This document shows, piece after piece, positions 20,206 to 32,353 of a DNA stretch of 64,000 nt. The notes beneath the pieces are model-generated. The model worked only from the letters and a program-made list of their open reading frames with translations. It searched no databases and was not told the origin of the DNA. How positions within the stretch are numbered: the stretch's first letter is position 1; every line of letters begins with the position of its first letter. This stretch comes from Nemertoderma westbladi (taxonomy: Eukaryota > Xenacoelomorpha > Nemertodermatida > Nemertodermatidae): assembly GCA_032718475.1 (NCBI GenBank), contig JAUCBJ010009151.1, forward strand, positions 1-64,000, given 5' to 3'. The position numbers were made by a program, and so were the translations under genes.

Positions 20206-22299
20206 GTTTTCAGTGTTTTCAGTGTTTACAGTGTTTTCTTCCAACCTGAAATTGACTTTGTGGGTTATAGGATTTCACACAATAGTATCCAAGCCCACCC
20301 AGACAAAGTTAATGCAATAACAGAATTTTCAATTCCCAAAAACAGGACCGACTTAAGGAGTTTCTTTGGTCTCGTCAATCAACTCGGGGCATTCTCGCCA
20401 GAAATTTCCCATACTGCACAACCACTTAGAGGCTTGCTCCAGAAGAATCCTGAATTTATTTGGACAGCAGACCACAGCATAGCATTAAAGGCAGTTAAAA
20501 ATACCTTAGTCTCTCCCCCAATTTTAGCACAGTTTAAACTGGATACTGAGACAGAGTTGCATTGTGATGCTTCCAGGTCAAATGGCCTGGGGTTTGTATT
20601 ACTCCAACATCAGGAAGAACAGTGGCGCCTTATACAATGCGGTTCGCGATTCCTACAAGATGCCGAAACGCGGTATGCAACTATAGAGTTAGAAATGTTG
20701 GCGATTCTCTGGGCTCTAAGAAAGTTACACCACTTTCTGATGGGATTAGAATCATTCACAGTGGTCACTGACCACAAACCGTTGATCCCAATAATTAATA
20801 ACCGCACATTAAATGAAATCGAAAACCCTAAGCTACGTTCATACATTGAGAAAGCCTCTGGTTATTCCTTTACTGCACGCTGGAAATGTGGGAAGGATCA
20901 TTGCGCTCCTGATGCTTTATCACGCGCCCCAGTATCCCAACCAGAGGCCGATGATATATTAATATCAGCAGCTGTCAACACAGTGTCAACTGAAACCATT
21001 ACTAGATTCCAGGAATCTTCAGACGATCCTGTTCTAGAGAGTATCAAGGAAGCAGGAAATAATGATCCAGATTATACAGCATTGAAATCTACCATTATAT
21101 CAGGGGATGATATCAATAAAGTAAATCACCCGTATGTACAACTATTCCGTAAATGCTGGGATAATTTATCTATTCATAGCGGAATTGTGCTTTTGGACTC
21201 TGTCCGCACTATCCCACCTCCAACATTTAAAACGGAAGTTATTAAACGTTTACATGAGGGCCACCAGGGTATTGAAAAGGTAAAGAGAAGAGCGAGACAA
21301 ATGTTATATTGGCCTGGTATGACAAACGACCTAACGGAAATGGTGAAGTCGTGTGCAGAATGTCAGCGTCTCCTACCCAGTAACCCACGCGAGCCCATGG
21401 CAGCAGATCCGCTTCCATCATATCCCTTCGAAGTAACATCTGCCAATATTTTTTATGTAGATAATGGCGTGTTTCTAGTCTATACAGACAGGTTATCGGG
21501 ATTCCCATTAGTTGCATCTTGGCGTAACGACCCATCATCACCACAAGTTATTAATGTATTGCGGGAATGTTTCGTGATAATGGGAGTACCACAATTATTA
21601 CGAAGCGATGGTGGGCCTCAATTCGATTCCGAGGTTATGCGACTCTTCCTTTGCAATTGGGGAGTAGAATGGAGGCCATCTTCACCAGCATACCCGCAAT
21701 CGAACGGCCATGCTGAGGCGGCAGTACGATCAGTAAAGCGTATTGTTGAGAAAACTCAAAGCAATAACATCCATAGTCCAGCTTTCCAAGCTGGACTATT
21801 AGAGTATCGAAATACTCCTAGAGTGGATGGGGCAAGCCCGGCTGAGATTGTTTTCGGACGTCAACTTTGCAGTCGAATTCCAGTCCACCCCAACTTACTA
21901 AAATCGAAACCACCAACCTTCGAACGGATGGAAACATCTGTAAGAAAAAGTTCTGAATACTATAATGTTCATTCAAAGTCACTGTCACAAATTTCAGTCA
22001 ATACACCAGTTATTATACAATGTCCTAAAACAAGACATTGGACAAAAACTGGGGTAGTAGTGGAAGTGGGGAAACGTCGAACATATATAGTAAAACTTGA
22101 CTCTGGCAAAGTATTATGGCGGAATAGACGATTTTTACGCGAAATTCCTAAAACTGAAAGTAAACCCACAACCACAACCGATGAAAATTCGGAAAACAAT
22201 CCGGTACTAAGGAGAAGCAACCGAATATATAATCAACCCGAGCGACTCTCTTATGAATGAGTCCAAATCGGATTCTAGAATACTTTGGACTGGGGGAGG
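20206..22299 (+). mobile_element. Gypsy-1, 5'-truncated Ty3/gypsy element (internal part)
   Basis: Gypsy similarity begins near 20237, inside the RT C-terminus; gag, protease and the RT palm are gone. The junction with satellite carries about four copies of a GTGTTTTCA-like string at 20195-20236, suggesting slippage during a deletion. The internal part ends with the polypurine tract CTGGGGGAGG at 22290-22299. Confidence 0.8.
20237..22260 (+). pseudogene. Gypsy-1 partial pol: RT end, RNase H, integrase
   Basis: Counting from 20260: the RT thumb (PIPKNRTDLRSFFGLVNQLG type), RNase H with LHCDASRSNGLGF, ATIELEML and VVTDHKPL, then integrase with the zinc-binding HHCC (HEGHQGIEK ... CAECQ) and core. 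The first catalytic Asp of the D,D-35-E triad is replaced: residue 396 is Asn (TSANIF), where gypsy-2 in this window has STDLF. D450 (RSDGGPQF) and E486 (NGHAEAAV) are kept, 35 residues apart. The ORF itself has no stop and ends at 22260 with a TRS-like tail. It lacks gag, protease and the RT active site and so is not functional. Confidence 0.85.
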
Positions 22300-22602
22300 T
22301 GTAATGATTGTTTATACAATCAACAATCTGAATTAACTGTGAACCACAATATTGTTTATTAGAGGGAATTCCCATTTCACAGCTATCCGCAATGCGAACT
22401 AATAACTCTTCATATTAATACTGAATACCAGCTGAAGTACTTTATCCAGTGGTTATTGGGTATAGCATTATATCATAGGGATATTGTGTATGGGGAAATT
22501 AATTCGCTCTGTGGCGATTACAATTGAATAATTATGACTAAAGTTAATTTATCAAATCTTTGAAAGATTTTAGTTACTTTATTTCATTTAACATTTAAAT
22601 AT
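22300..22602 (+). mobile_element. Gypsy-1 3' LTR, left part
   Basis: The LTR starts TGTAATGATTG directly after the polypurine tract and is cut at 22602 by BEL-2. The remaining ~55 bp resume at 32299 and end ...AATATAACA at 32353. The total is about 358 bp, TG...CA bounded. Confidence 0.7.
22598..22602. repeat. BEL-2 target-site duplication, left copy (AATAT)
   Basis: AATAT directly before the LTR at 22603; the same five bases follow the right LTR at 32294-32298. Confidence 0.85.
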
Positions 22603-23511
22603 TGTTTCACTGCATTCAGTGAAAAAGTGGGGTTTCAAATTATTTCACTGCATTCAGTCAAATTTGTGGGAACTTCCATTTCTGCTTTCAATAATGTTTT
22701 CAGTTTTAGCGGTCCCAATATCAAATAACCCACCCAATTTCAATAACCAGTACAAACAAAGAAGACTGTCGCATTCATTACTTCTTTAATCTACTTGTCA
22801 AATTACAGAACTATATACATAAACAAAACATACAACCATATCTCGAACTGTCGAAAGTAGTAAAGTTACGTAAAGATTCGAACCAGTTCATATCCCATTT
22901 GTACCGGTAATTAAGATATATAATCACTATATAAATCAAAAGGAATTATATATACAAGTTCATGGTATATATGGCCTATTAAATTACGATTTCCCATCTA
23001 TATACAGACTGCTGAATACAGGTATATATAGAGAAACTGGATAGGTACCGGTATTATTACTTTTGTACACCAAACATTAATCAGGTACTCTTAATACAAA
23101 ATATATTAAGACAGCTGAATACAGGTATATATAGAGAAACTGGATTGGTACCGGTATTATTACTTTTGTACACCAAACATTAATCAGGTACCCTTAATAC
23201 AAATATATTACCGTCCCATACGACGGTACGTTATTTCATTTTAGTACAGTATTGTTAGAATGACGGGTTAAGATCAATAATACAACTAATAATACTCTAA
23301 AGTGTATTATTGCGGTCCTTGTACGGCGGTTATGGTACTGCAGTAAAGTTACTGCGGTAAGCCGGTAACGGTACAGTGGTTACATAATGGCCCTAGGCCT
23401 ACTGCCTTAGCCTACATCAGTCAGATACTAGATGTGCAGTTGTAGTACTGCAACCTGCACTATTTTGGTGGTAGTAACATAATATCGCACCCATCACCAG
23501 TCTGCCAGTCG
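22603..23511 (-). repeat. BEL-2 partial LTR left of the gap
   Basis: By eye identical to the first 909 bp (plus-strand order) of the right LTR 31282-32190, and distinct from the copy at 23612-24601. An internal duplication with a 103-bp period (GCTGAATACAGGTATATA at 23011 and 23114) is present in all copies. Confidence 0.85.
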
Positions 23512-23611
23512 NNNNNNNNNNNNNNNNNNNNNNNNNNNNNNNNNNNNNNNNNNNNNNNNNNNNNNNNNNNNNNNNNNNNNNNNNNNNNNNNNNNNNNNNN
23601 NNNNNNNNNNN
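23512..23611. other. Assembly gap, 100 N
   Basis: Exactly 100 N, a conventional placeholder for an unknown distance. It separates two copies of the BEL-2 LTR. Confidence 0.98.
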
Positions 23612-24601
23612 TTTCACTGCATTCAGTGAAAAAGTGGGGTTTCAAATTATTTCACTGCATTCAGTCAAATTTGTGGGAACTTCCATTTCTGCTTTCAATA
23701 ATGTTTTCAGTTTTAGCGGTCCCAATATCAAATAACCCACCCAATTTCAATAACCAGTACAAACAAAGAAGACTGTCGCATTCATTACTTCTTTAATCTA
23801 CTTGTCAAATTACAGAACTATATACATAAACAAAACATACAACCATATCTCGAACTGTCGAAAGTAGTAAAGTTACGTAAAGATTCGAACCAGTTCATAT
23901 CCCATTTGTACCGGTAATTAAGATATATAATCACTATATAAATCAAAAGGAATTATATATACAAGTTCATGGTATATATGGCCTATTAAATTACGAATTT
24001 CCCATCTATATACAGACTGCTGAATACAGGTATATATAGAGAAACTGGATTGGTACCGGTATTATTACTTTTGTACACCAAACATTAATCCGGTACTCTT
24101 AATACAAAATATATTAAGACAGCTGAATACAGGTATATATAGAGAAACTGGATTGGTACCGGTATTATTACTTTTGTACACCAAACATTAATCAGGTACC
24201 CTTAATACAAATATATTACCGTCCTATACGACGGTACGTTATTTCATTTTAGTACAGTATTGTTAGAATGACGGGTTAAGATCAATAATACAACTAAGAA
24301 TACTCTAAAGTGTATTATTACGGTACTTGTACGGCGGTTATGGTACTGCAGTAAAGTTACTGCAGTAAGCCGGTAACGGTACAGTGGTTACATAATGGCC
24401 CTTGGCCTACTGCCTTAGCCTACATGATGTAGTAACATAATATCGCACCCATCACCAGTCTGCCAGTCGTAATTAACCTATTTCTGTTTCAGTCCAACAA
24501 ATTAGAATTAAAAGCAATAGGCTCGTTCTTCATGCCCTTCTATATACAGACTGCTGAATGCAGACCGCAAATTGAGCCATGGCCTAATACTGAGCGAAAC
24601 A
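23612..24601 (-). repeat. BEL-2 3' LTR
   Basis: Missing only the first two bases at the gap. It carries small differences from the other copies, including a replaced stretch near 24530-24575 and an ACGAATTTCCC insertion. Confidence 0.85.
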
Positions 24602-24664
24602 CCTCCCACCCGAGTCTATGCTTTTAAATTTGAAATAGATTTTAATCTATTCAGAATTCTTTTT

Positions 24665-27403
24665 TCAATAATTTCCAATCAAAGCTTCACTCTTACTTTC
24701 ATCTAGTTTACTTTCAGTTTCAGTCTGCCCAGCTGGAAGCAATAATACAAGAGATCGAACATCACGATTCACCTTTGTATATGCACGACCCTTATAACGA
24801 TATACAGGTTCCTTAGCAAAGTTCTTGTAACCAATATCTACGCGCCGGACAATGTCCTTGCTATCTGGATAGACAAATAGCACAATGGCAATACGATAAT
24901 CACCCTTTAATGTAGTCTCCTTCGGTTGAACTAAAACAACATCTCCAACCTGTAGGTTTCTGTAAGTTACATGCCACTTCTTTCGTATAAACAGTGTGGG
25001 GTATGTAATTCGTTCCCACTCTTCCCACCACTGCTGGATTGTTGTTTGTATATACTTGTATCGTTTCCCAACATTCTTTTCAAACTCAGTTGGTCCTACT
25101 GCCGATACTACTGTTGCCCTGCCAAGTAACAAATGGTTCGCACACAGATAATCCACTTTACTATCGTCTGTTATTTTGGCAGCCAGTGGTCTTTCGTTTA
25201 CCAAATTGGCCATACTGTAAAGAACTGTCAACCATTCACTAAATGAAAATGCTGATTTACCCATAGTAGAATTCAGAGCTTGTTTAACCAGTTTTACAGC
25301 AGATTCTGCTGCTCCGTTTGCATGCGGAGCACCTGGAGCATGGAATTTCCATTCCATTTTATCATCTAAAGATAGCCGTGTTTTTCTTCTTATTTCATCA
25401 CGATCTAATGATTTGTAGTATTGAGCTAGTTCAGAAGCTGCTCCACTGAGCTGACTTCCTGGGTCAGAGTAAATTATACTAGGAGAACCCCTTAGAGCTT
25501 GAAATCGAGCAAAAGCTACCATAAATGCTTCAGTCCCATAATTACATGCAATTTCAACATGGATAGCCCGGGATGCAAGACATGTTAATACAACTCCCCA
25601 ACCTTTGCCATAACTTCGTTTATTCACTTCCCCTTTCAAAACTAAAGGGCCAAATAAATCTAAAGATGTATATTTGAATGGTGGACTTGGGCTTGTACGA
25701 CAAATAGGTAGCTCAGCCATTACCTGTTGAAGAGACTTTGGTTTCAATCGCTTACATAATACACAACTGTATACTATACGTTTAACTAGTGTCCTTCCTC
25801 GAATTATCCACACAACAGATCTCACTTTAGCCCAGGTACCTTCCACTCCCCGATGGCCTCGTTGATGAGCAGATCGTACAAGTAGATTTGCTATATAACC
25901 ATGGGTTAGTATTGGGACACCAACACCAGGTGTAATACTATCAGTTCCAACACGACCACTTGTTTTCAGTACATTTGTCAATTTATCTTTATAAGCCACT
26001 AGGTTGTGTATAGTGGATTTGGGAATTTCATTTTGCTGAGATAAGTAAATAATCCATTCAGCTTCTTTAATTTCCATCGGTGTAAGTATCATATACTTGC
26101 GACCATTTCCTCCCACCTTGACTGGTGGAGTTAGATTAGGTGTTGATAGCTTCCCTTGTTTACTTCGCAATTTATTTAGCCACCACTCGCAGCACACTTT
26201 AACTGCAGCAACACAATGCGCCAATTTTCTAAACTCACTGAATTTTCTTGGGTCAATTGTTTCAATAAAGGAGGTTGAATTAACTTTATAATACATTTTA
26301 CTGATTTCATTCTCCGTAGTATTTGCAGTTGTTACTTGTGTAAATGCCTTTCTATGAATTTTCAGAACCTCCAGTTGTCCTTCTGATGAAACATTAGTTT
26401 CAATTGGCCAATTTGCTTCTGACTCCAACAGCCACAAAGGTCCTTGATGAAAGAATGAGTCATTCTGGACATAATCAGACATAGAACCCCTTGTCACTAG
26501 ATCAGCTGGATTGTCTTCTCCCTTTACCCATGACCAATCTTTGGGATCTGATACCGTTTGAATTTCACCAACTCTATTTGCAAAAAATGTCTGATATCCA
26601 TAACTATCCTTCTTGATTGCACCAAGCACAGTCATTGAATCAACAAAGTGATAGAATCGACTATATTGCAGTTTTGTACACTTTAAGTGATTTACTCGAA
26701 GCCTGGCTGCAAAAACTGCACCACTCATTTCAGTTTTTACTACATCTCCTTTGAAATTCAAAGGTGCCAGTTTACCTTTTGCTTCTATAAATCTCACCAA
26801 ATACTGATCACTTTCGCCACATTGCCATCGTATGTATAACACAGCCCCACTAGCTTTCTCTGAACCATCAGAAAATGTTATTAGTATCGGGGATTTCAAA
26901 TAAATATCAGGTTTCAAGCTCCGTGGAAATCGCAATTGATTAACATTAATAAATTGTTCTAGAACATATATCCATTTAGGAACCAACTTCTCATCAATTG
27001 GGTCATCCCAACCTGTTATTTTACCTTCTTTGGTTTTACACATCTGCCATGTTTCTCTAAATAATATTGCACCTTTCATCTTCACGGGAAGAACAAATCC
27101 AGGTGGATCAAACAAACCAGCATATTGACTCAGGAGTATACATTTTGTTATCTTTGGTGGTAAGTTTTCTAATACTTCACCAGTTTTGACATTATCATCT
27201 TGTCTAACCTTACCAACTTTCTTTCCAAAATTAACAGATGATCGTACATACAACTCATCTTTAATTGTATCATAACCCAGACCAAGGGCGCCAGTTTCAT
27301 CATTTCCTATTGAATGTAATAATTTGACAGTTGAGGTCTCAGTCTCAAGAGCCTGCCCAGATGTCAACCAATGCTTTATCTTAAAACCACTATAGGTTAA
27401 TAT
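24665..27403 (-). pseudogene. BEL-2 pol: RT end, RNase H, integrase
   Basis: From the ATG at 27367 (900 codons), in the same frame as the upstream ORF across one TAA. The RT thumb and connection (FDPPGFVLPVKMKG), an RNase H-like region (ITFSDGSEKASGAVLY, WVKGEDNPADLVTRG), the linker, then integrase: zinc-binding HQRGHRGVEG and CVLCKR, core D570 (TSLDLFGPL), D635 (YSDPGSQ) and E688 (NGAAESAVK), and a BEL C-terminal domain (KKWHVTYRNLQVGDVVLV). All catalytic residues are present. The segment 27368-27403 is open coding sequence (SGFKIKHW) between the stop and the ATG. The ORF ends at 24665, 54 bp before the polypurine tract. Confidence 0.85.
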
Positions 27404-29822
27404 TTATGTTGCTTCTTCCTGCAACTTTACAATTTCTGCCATTGTATCACGAGAATCCATAATATCATCTACAAATGAACTATTCTTTATCGTATCCACA
27501 GTTGTTGGATAGCATCTAAACTTTTCCATACCTGCAGTATTTGACACAGTCTGCATAGATATCGATGGTGCTGGTTTATCACCCATATTCACTCGTAAAC
27601 AGACATATGTTTCAATTTTATCCTTTTCATTTTCTCTCCATAGAAACCGTTTCATATGTATCTCATTATCATCCAGGTAAACAGAATTAAACATCTTCTT
27701 TATGTCACCAATAGTAGCAAATACACCTTCTCTAAATCGTTGAAGTACAAAGGGTAGTGGGTTTAAAACGTCAGGTCCTTTAGCAAGAACAGAATTCAAT
27801 GATACCCCTTTATATATTTGGCTACTGTTCCATACAAGTCTAACTGGTGTTGATTTACTATGTGGGTTTAGGGCAACTTGATGAGAAACATACCAAACTG
27901 GTCCATGCCATTGCATCATTTCCTCATCAGAGAGTTTACGTGCTGCTTTACGATCTACCATATCTTGTATTTGATCACCATATACTTTTTTCCACTCAGG
28001 CTGCTTGTTAAGTCTTTTTTCAGTTGATAAAAATACTGCCTTTACTGCAGGGAGATTATTTGGTAACAGTTTGGGGTCCATCACATATGGGTAGCTACAA
28101 TCCCAATGTGGGTCTTCGGTATGGTTATCACCATTAGGTTTAAAAGTCAAACCTTTTTCAATTAAAGTTAGTTCTCTCTCTTCTTTTATACTCATTTCTC
28201 TACCACCGGCTTGACATCCACCACACCGACAACCACCATAACGAGGTATACATGTTGCTCCAATTTGGTCATAACAAAAATGTTTGACCAACTGTTGTAT
28301 TTCTTTATCAGCAGATGAAGTTGTATGAAATGTGTGAGCAACTTCACGATATGCGACCTCACGAGTTGTAAACCATGCATATGTTGAGCTTTCCAATGCT
28401 GAACAACACATATGTTCTGCTAACCTTTCATGGGCACCACCAATAGCATAACCATGTATGCCATGATATAATACTAACTCACCAACATTATCCACAGGGT
28501 ATGGAATACTGGTCGCATTACGTAAAGAGATCATTAATGAAATTTTTTCTGGTCGACGTAAATCCCTTTTCGACATATAAGGAAAGAGTTCAGATAAGAC
28601 GGGTTCGGCATGGGTAGAGATAGAAGTAACTTTCTCCAATCCATACATCAAATATTCTTTATATTTACCAATTTTTGTCTGGATTTTAACAACATAACGA
28701 TAAGTATCAATAAAAGTTTCTAAGCCTGCTATCCCATGTAGATCTAACGTACACTTCTCCCCTTGCAGATTTAATCTTTTTGCTAGTTCAAATGTAATAT
28801 AATGCGTGTCACTGCATTGATCAAACATCACACCCTCTTCTGCTCCACCAAATAATTTCACAAATTGTATCATCATAATACAAGGTAATTCCTTTTCTGT
28901 GCCATTTTTTGCAAGGGTGGTATGCGTTTGACTTTCTTCGGCTGGGGTTTCGGTCTTTGCACAGCTAGTACTGTTTCCCTTTTTGTGAATTCCACTTTGA
29001 AAATGCAATAAAACATTATGTTTTAGGTCAGAACATTCCTTACAAATTCTTGCCCAAGATGTATTTGGACAGTGAAATGCTATATGTCCGACTTCCAAAC
29101 ATACCATACATATTCCTTTTGCCCGCACAACACGTACCCGTGTACTTGGTTTCATTGACATAAATTTATCACACTTCCATAGAACATGTTTAGTTCCAAA
29201 ACAAACTCGGCATTTTACAGAGTTTCCCATTTCTGAAACTGTATAATGTATCTGAGAAGTTTTCAACGGTGTTGCATTTTGCTTAACATATGAAGGCTTC
29301 ATAACTCCTGCTTTTTGGATGTCAACTATCATATATTCTGCTCTTATCTTCAAGCTGCGTAGAAATTTCACTAACTTATTAAACCTATGATCTCCAGCAA
29401 GATCAGTTTCCTCAGCAATACTTTTAACCCATTCACCATAATATGGTTCAGGAAGTTTCCTTTCAATTTTTCTGCAAACTGTCGTATTGCTAATTTCTGT
29501 TAACGCATCTTGACCCTCTAAATCAATAATAGCCCGTTCAATTGTTTCTACAAACTTTACAATTTGATCATTATCACGGGGACTATTTAATGCATCAATT
29601 TCATCAACAACAGCACTTATAGTAAATGCTTGCCGTCCAAACTGATTTTCCAAAACACTAAACATGGCCTCATAATCATCCAATGGTAAGTTGTTCATTA
29701 AATATTGATATTGTGTCGGAACAGATTCCCATAGTAGTTGACATACTTCCGTTTTATTTCTACCAGGAATTACTAAACCCTTAAACCTGCGTGACCAATC
29801 TATATAGCCCCGGCATGTTCCA
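27404..29822 (-). pseudogene. BEL-2 gag C-terminus, protease and RT
   Basis: Begins at the edge of the inserted DNA transposon; the open frame to 29854 reads into that insert. Numbering is from 29854. Gag core follows (GYIDWSRRFKGLVIPG), then zinc knuckles (CRVCFGTKHVLWKC, CMVCLEVGHIAFHC, CKECSDLKHNVLLH), an aspartic protease region where the usual D-S/T-G is D-Q-C (MFDQCSDTHYI), and RT with VRLVWNSS, GVFATIGDIKKMF and FVDD at 794-797. The frame closes at a TAA (27404-27406) shortly after the catalytic box; the same frame continues beyond it. The altered protease triad is either a family trait or a loss. Confidence 0.85.
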
Positions 29823-29826
29823 TTAA
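29823..29826. repeat. TTAA target duplication, left
   Basis: TTAA directly beside the G10 terminus; repeated at 30542-30545. Confidence 0.9.
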
Positions 29827-30541
29827 GGGGGGGGGGTACACCATTTTCGGACAACTCTTCGTTTTATCGCTCTCAGCGTTTCAAAATTGTTTGGTTTTGG
29901 CTAAAATTTGGCATATAGGTGCCTAAGATGCTATTCTACATGACAGGTCAGAAAAAAAATTTTTTTCGCTATTTAATATTAGTTAATACTAGTTAACAAT
30001 AAAAAAAACTTGGTTGCGCTTAAAACCATAAGGCTTTTACAGTTTTGAACCTAATCACATGAAAATTTTTTTATATGATAGATCAAAGATGGGGCAACAT
30101 AACTATCAGGTGAAATTTTGTGAAAATAATTCTGCACCGCTAGGTGGCGCTGCAAATTTATGCTAATTTTTAGGTTTTTTATAAATAGTATTAAATTTTA
30201 TTAACAAAAAATTTCGAAAAGTTGTCTGATACTTCTATGCAGGGTGGCTATGTAGACACCCACAGAAAGTTTCAGACTAATTATTCAAAAATTGTAGAAG
30301 TAGTAGGGTTTTGAAGTTGACAATTTCATGAAAAAAATATTTGGAGATAATCGACCTTTCATTATACATAGTAATAGTAATTTCAATAGGATTCCATAAA
30401 TGGAAATTTACATAACTTGAAAACTAAAAGAGCTATTAAATAGCGGTTTTCAGATTTGGAAAGACCATTCAATGGTGCATTATAATAGACAATAAAAAAA
30501 ATTTCGACATATTTTGGACCAAAATGGTGTACCCCCCCCCC
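29827..30541. mobile_element. Non-autonomous DNA transposon (MITE-like), TTAA target
   Basis: 715 bp with 21-bp terminal inverted repeats: ten G followed by TACACCATTTT on the left, and the exact complement on the right. It is flanked by TTAA on both sides. No ORF of its own; AT-rich inside. TTAA duplications are known for piggyBac and Kolobok transposases; the G-rich ends fit Kolobok at least as well, but the family cannot be fixed from ends alone. Insert plus one TTAA is 719 bp; the gag halves on either side lie in the same frame once that length is discounted, so it is a recent insertion into an open gag. Confidence 0.88.
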
Positions 30542-31317
30542 TTAAACTTTGGTGGTTTAATTCGATCCATTCGGACAGCACCTGTTGAATGAGATCCACT
30601 TTCCAGTGAGGTATCTCTCAAACCAGTTGATGAAAGTGAACCCATACCACTGCCTATAGTTTGGTTTACAGCTAAATAGTTGTTAGTTTGTGCTTTCATA
30701 GAATAGAAAGTATCATTCACAGTTTCACTCCAAACCATTGCACTATCGAGTTCACTATCATCTAAATAAGACATAACAGAGCTATTTAAAGCTTCACAAG
30801 CTTCTTTGGCACTTTTCACATCAGACATCAGCCCACTAACAGTTGATATCATACCTTGGCGTTCCTTAGGTGTGATATCCGTTATTAAACAATGATCTAA
30901 CCTTTTAGTTAGCATATCAAACTGATGACATTTAATATTCCTTTCTCTCTCCAGTGCTGTCTTCAATCCATTTTGCCAAACAAGTTTTGCATTATCATAT
31001 CGAGCCTTCTCGACATTTAACCACTTTTCTTCACGTTTTTGGTCTGCTAGCTGAAGAGAGCCACCTACAATAGAGTCACTCAGCATTTCAACATAAACTT
31101 CATGGTTTTCATGGACAAGATCAACTGCAGCATTAACTGCATTCCATGCGGCATTCCATGATTCAATGGAGTCCTTTGGTCCCAAAGCATTTAATACAGA
31201 TAGTTTTCTGGTTAATTTTGCTTTTGCAGCCGTCCTGCTGGACTTGGCTGCTTCCATATTTCTGGGTAGTCTGGTTCGAATTGTTTCACTGCATTCAGTG
31301 AAAAAGTGGGGTTTCAA
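30542..31317 (-). pseudogene. gag: BEL-2 gag N-terminus
   Basis: The N-terminal part of the BEL-2 Gag. The open frame begins inside the LTR (31317), but a more likely start is the ATG near 31256, giving MEAAKSSRTAAKAK, about 25 bp after the LTR end. It is a helical, charged, coiled-coil-like protein with KPPKF near its end, which marks the usual start of the conserved Pao Gag core. It is interrupted by the TTAA transposon at 30541. The rest of Gag lies at 29822 and below. Confidence 0.8.
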
Positions 31318-32293
31318 ATTATTTCACTGCATTCAGTCAAATTTGTGGGAACTTCCATTTCTGCTTTCAATAATGTTTTCAGTTTTAGCGGTCCCAATAT
31401 CAAATAACCCACCCAATTTCAATAACCAGTACAAACAAAGAAGACTGTCGCATTCATTACTTCTTTAATCTACTTGTCAAATTACAGAACTATATACATA
31501 AACAAAACATACAACCATATCTCGAACTGTCGAAAGTAGTAAAGTTACGTAAAGATTCGAACCAGTTCATATCCCATTTGTACCGGTAATTAAGATATAT
31601 AATCACTATATAAATCAAAAGGAATTATATATACAAGTTCATGGTATATATGGCCTATTAAATTACGATTTCCCATCTATATACAGACTGCTGAATACAG
31701 GTATATATAGAGAAACTGGATAGGTACCGGTATTATTACTTTTGTACACCAAACATTAATCAGGTACTCTTAATACAAAATATATTAAGACAGCTGAATA
31801 CAGGTATATATAGAGAAACTGGATTGGTACCGGTATTATTACTTTTGTACACCAAACATTAATCAGGTACCCTTAATACAAATATATTACCGTCCCATAC
31901 GACGGTACGTTATTTCATTTTAGTACAGTATTGTTAGAATGACGGGTTAAGATCAATAATACAACTAATAATACTCTAAAGTGTATTATTGCGGTCCTTG
32001 TACGGCGGTTATGGTACTGCAGTAAAGTTACTGCGGTAAGCCGGTAACGGTACAGTGGTTACATAATGGCCCTAGGCCTACTGCCTTAGCCTACATCAGT
32101 CAGATACTAGATGTGCAGTTGTAGTACTGCAACCTGCACTATTTTGGTGGTAGTAACATAATATCGCACCCATCACCAGTCTGCCAGTCGTAATTAACCT
32201 ATTTCTGTTTCAGTCCAACAAATTAGAATTTAAAGCAATAGGCTCGTTGAGCTAATTGCTCAATTGAGCCATGGCCTAATACTGAGCGAAACA
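31282..32293 (-). repeat. BEL-2 5' LTR
   Basis: 1012 bp, TGTTTC...GAAACA, followed by the target duplication AATAT at 32294-32298. It contains the internal 103-bp duplication, each copy with GGTACCGGTATT. Confidence 0.9.
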
Positions 32294-32353
32294 AATATTA
32301 TAATTATCGTATTATAATTCAATTATTTTATTTCGTTATAATGGAATATAACA
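32294..32353 (+). mobile_element. Gypsy-1 3' LTR, right part
   Basis: From the second AATAT copy to ...GGAATATAACA; completes the LTR begun at 22300. Satellite follows directly with GTAATCGCTGC. Confidence 0.65.

Larger units (their letters stand above)
22603..32293 (-). mobile_element. BEL-2, BEL/Pao retrotransposon nested in the gypsy-1 LTR
   Basis: LTRs begin TGTTTC and end GAAACA on both strands. The right (5') LTR is 31282-32293, 1012 bp. On the left there is a partial LTR (22603-23511), 100 N, then a nearly complete LTR (23612-24601). The minus-strand polypurine tract GGGTGGGAGG lies at 24602-24611. The internal region encodes gag-pro-pol on the minus strand as a single reading frame, broken by a DNA transposon and one stop. 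Target duplication AATAT. Confidence 0.88.

Noticed and set aside
23417-23645. Minus-strand ORFs running through the N gap
   Set aside because: The open frame is created by undetermined bases.
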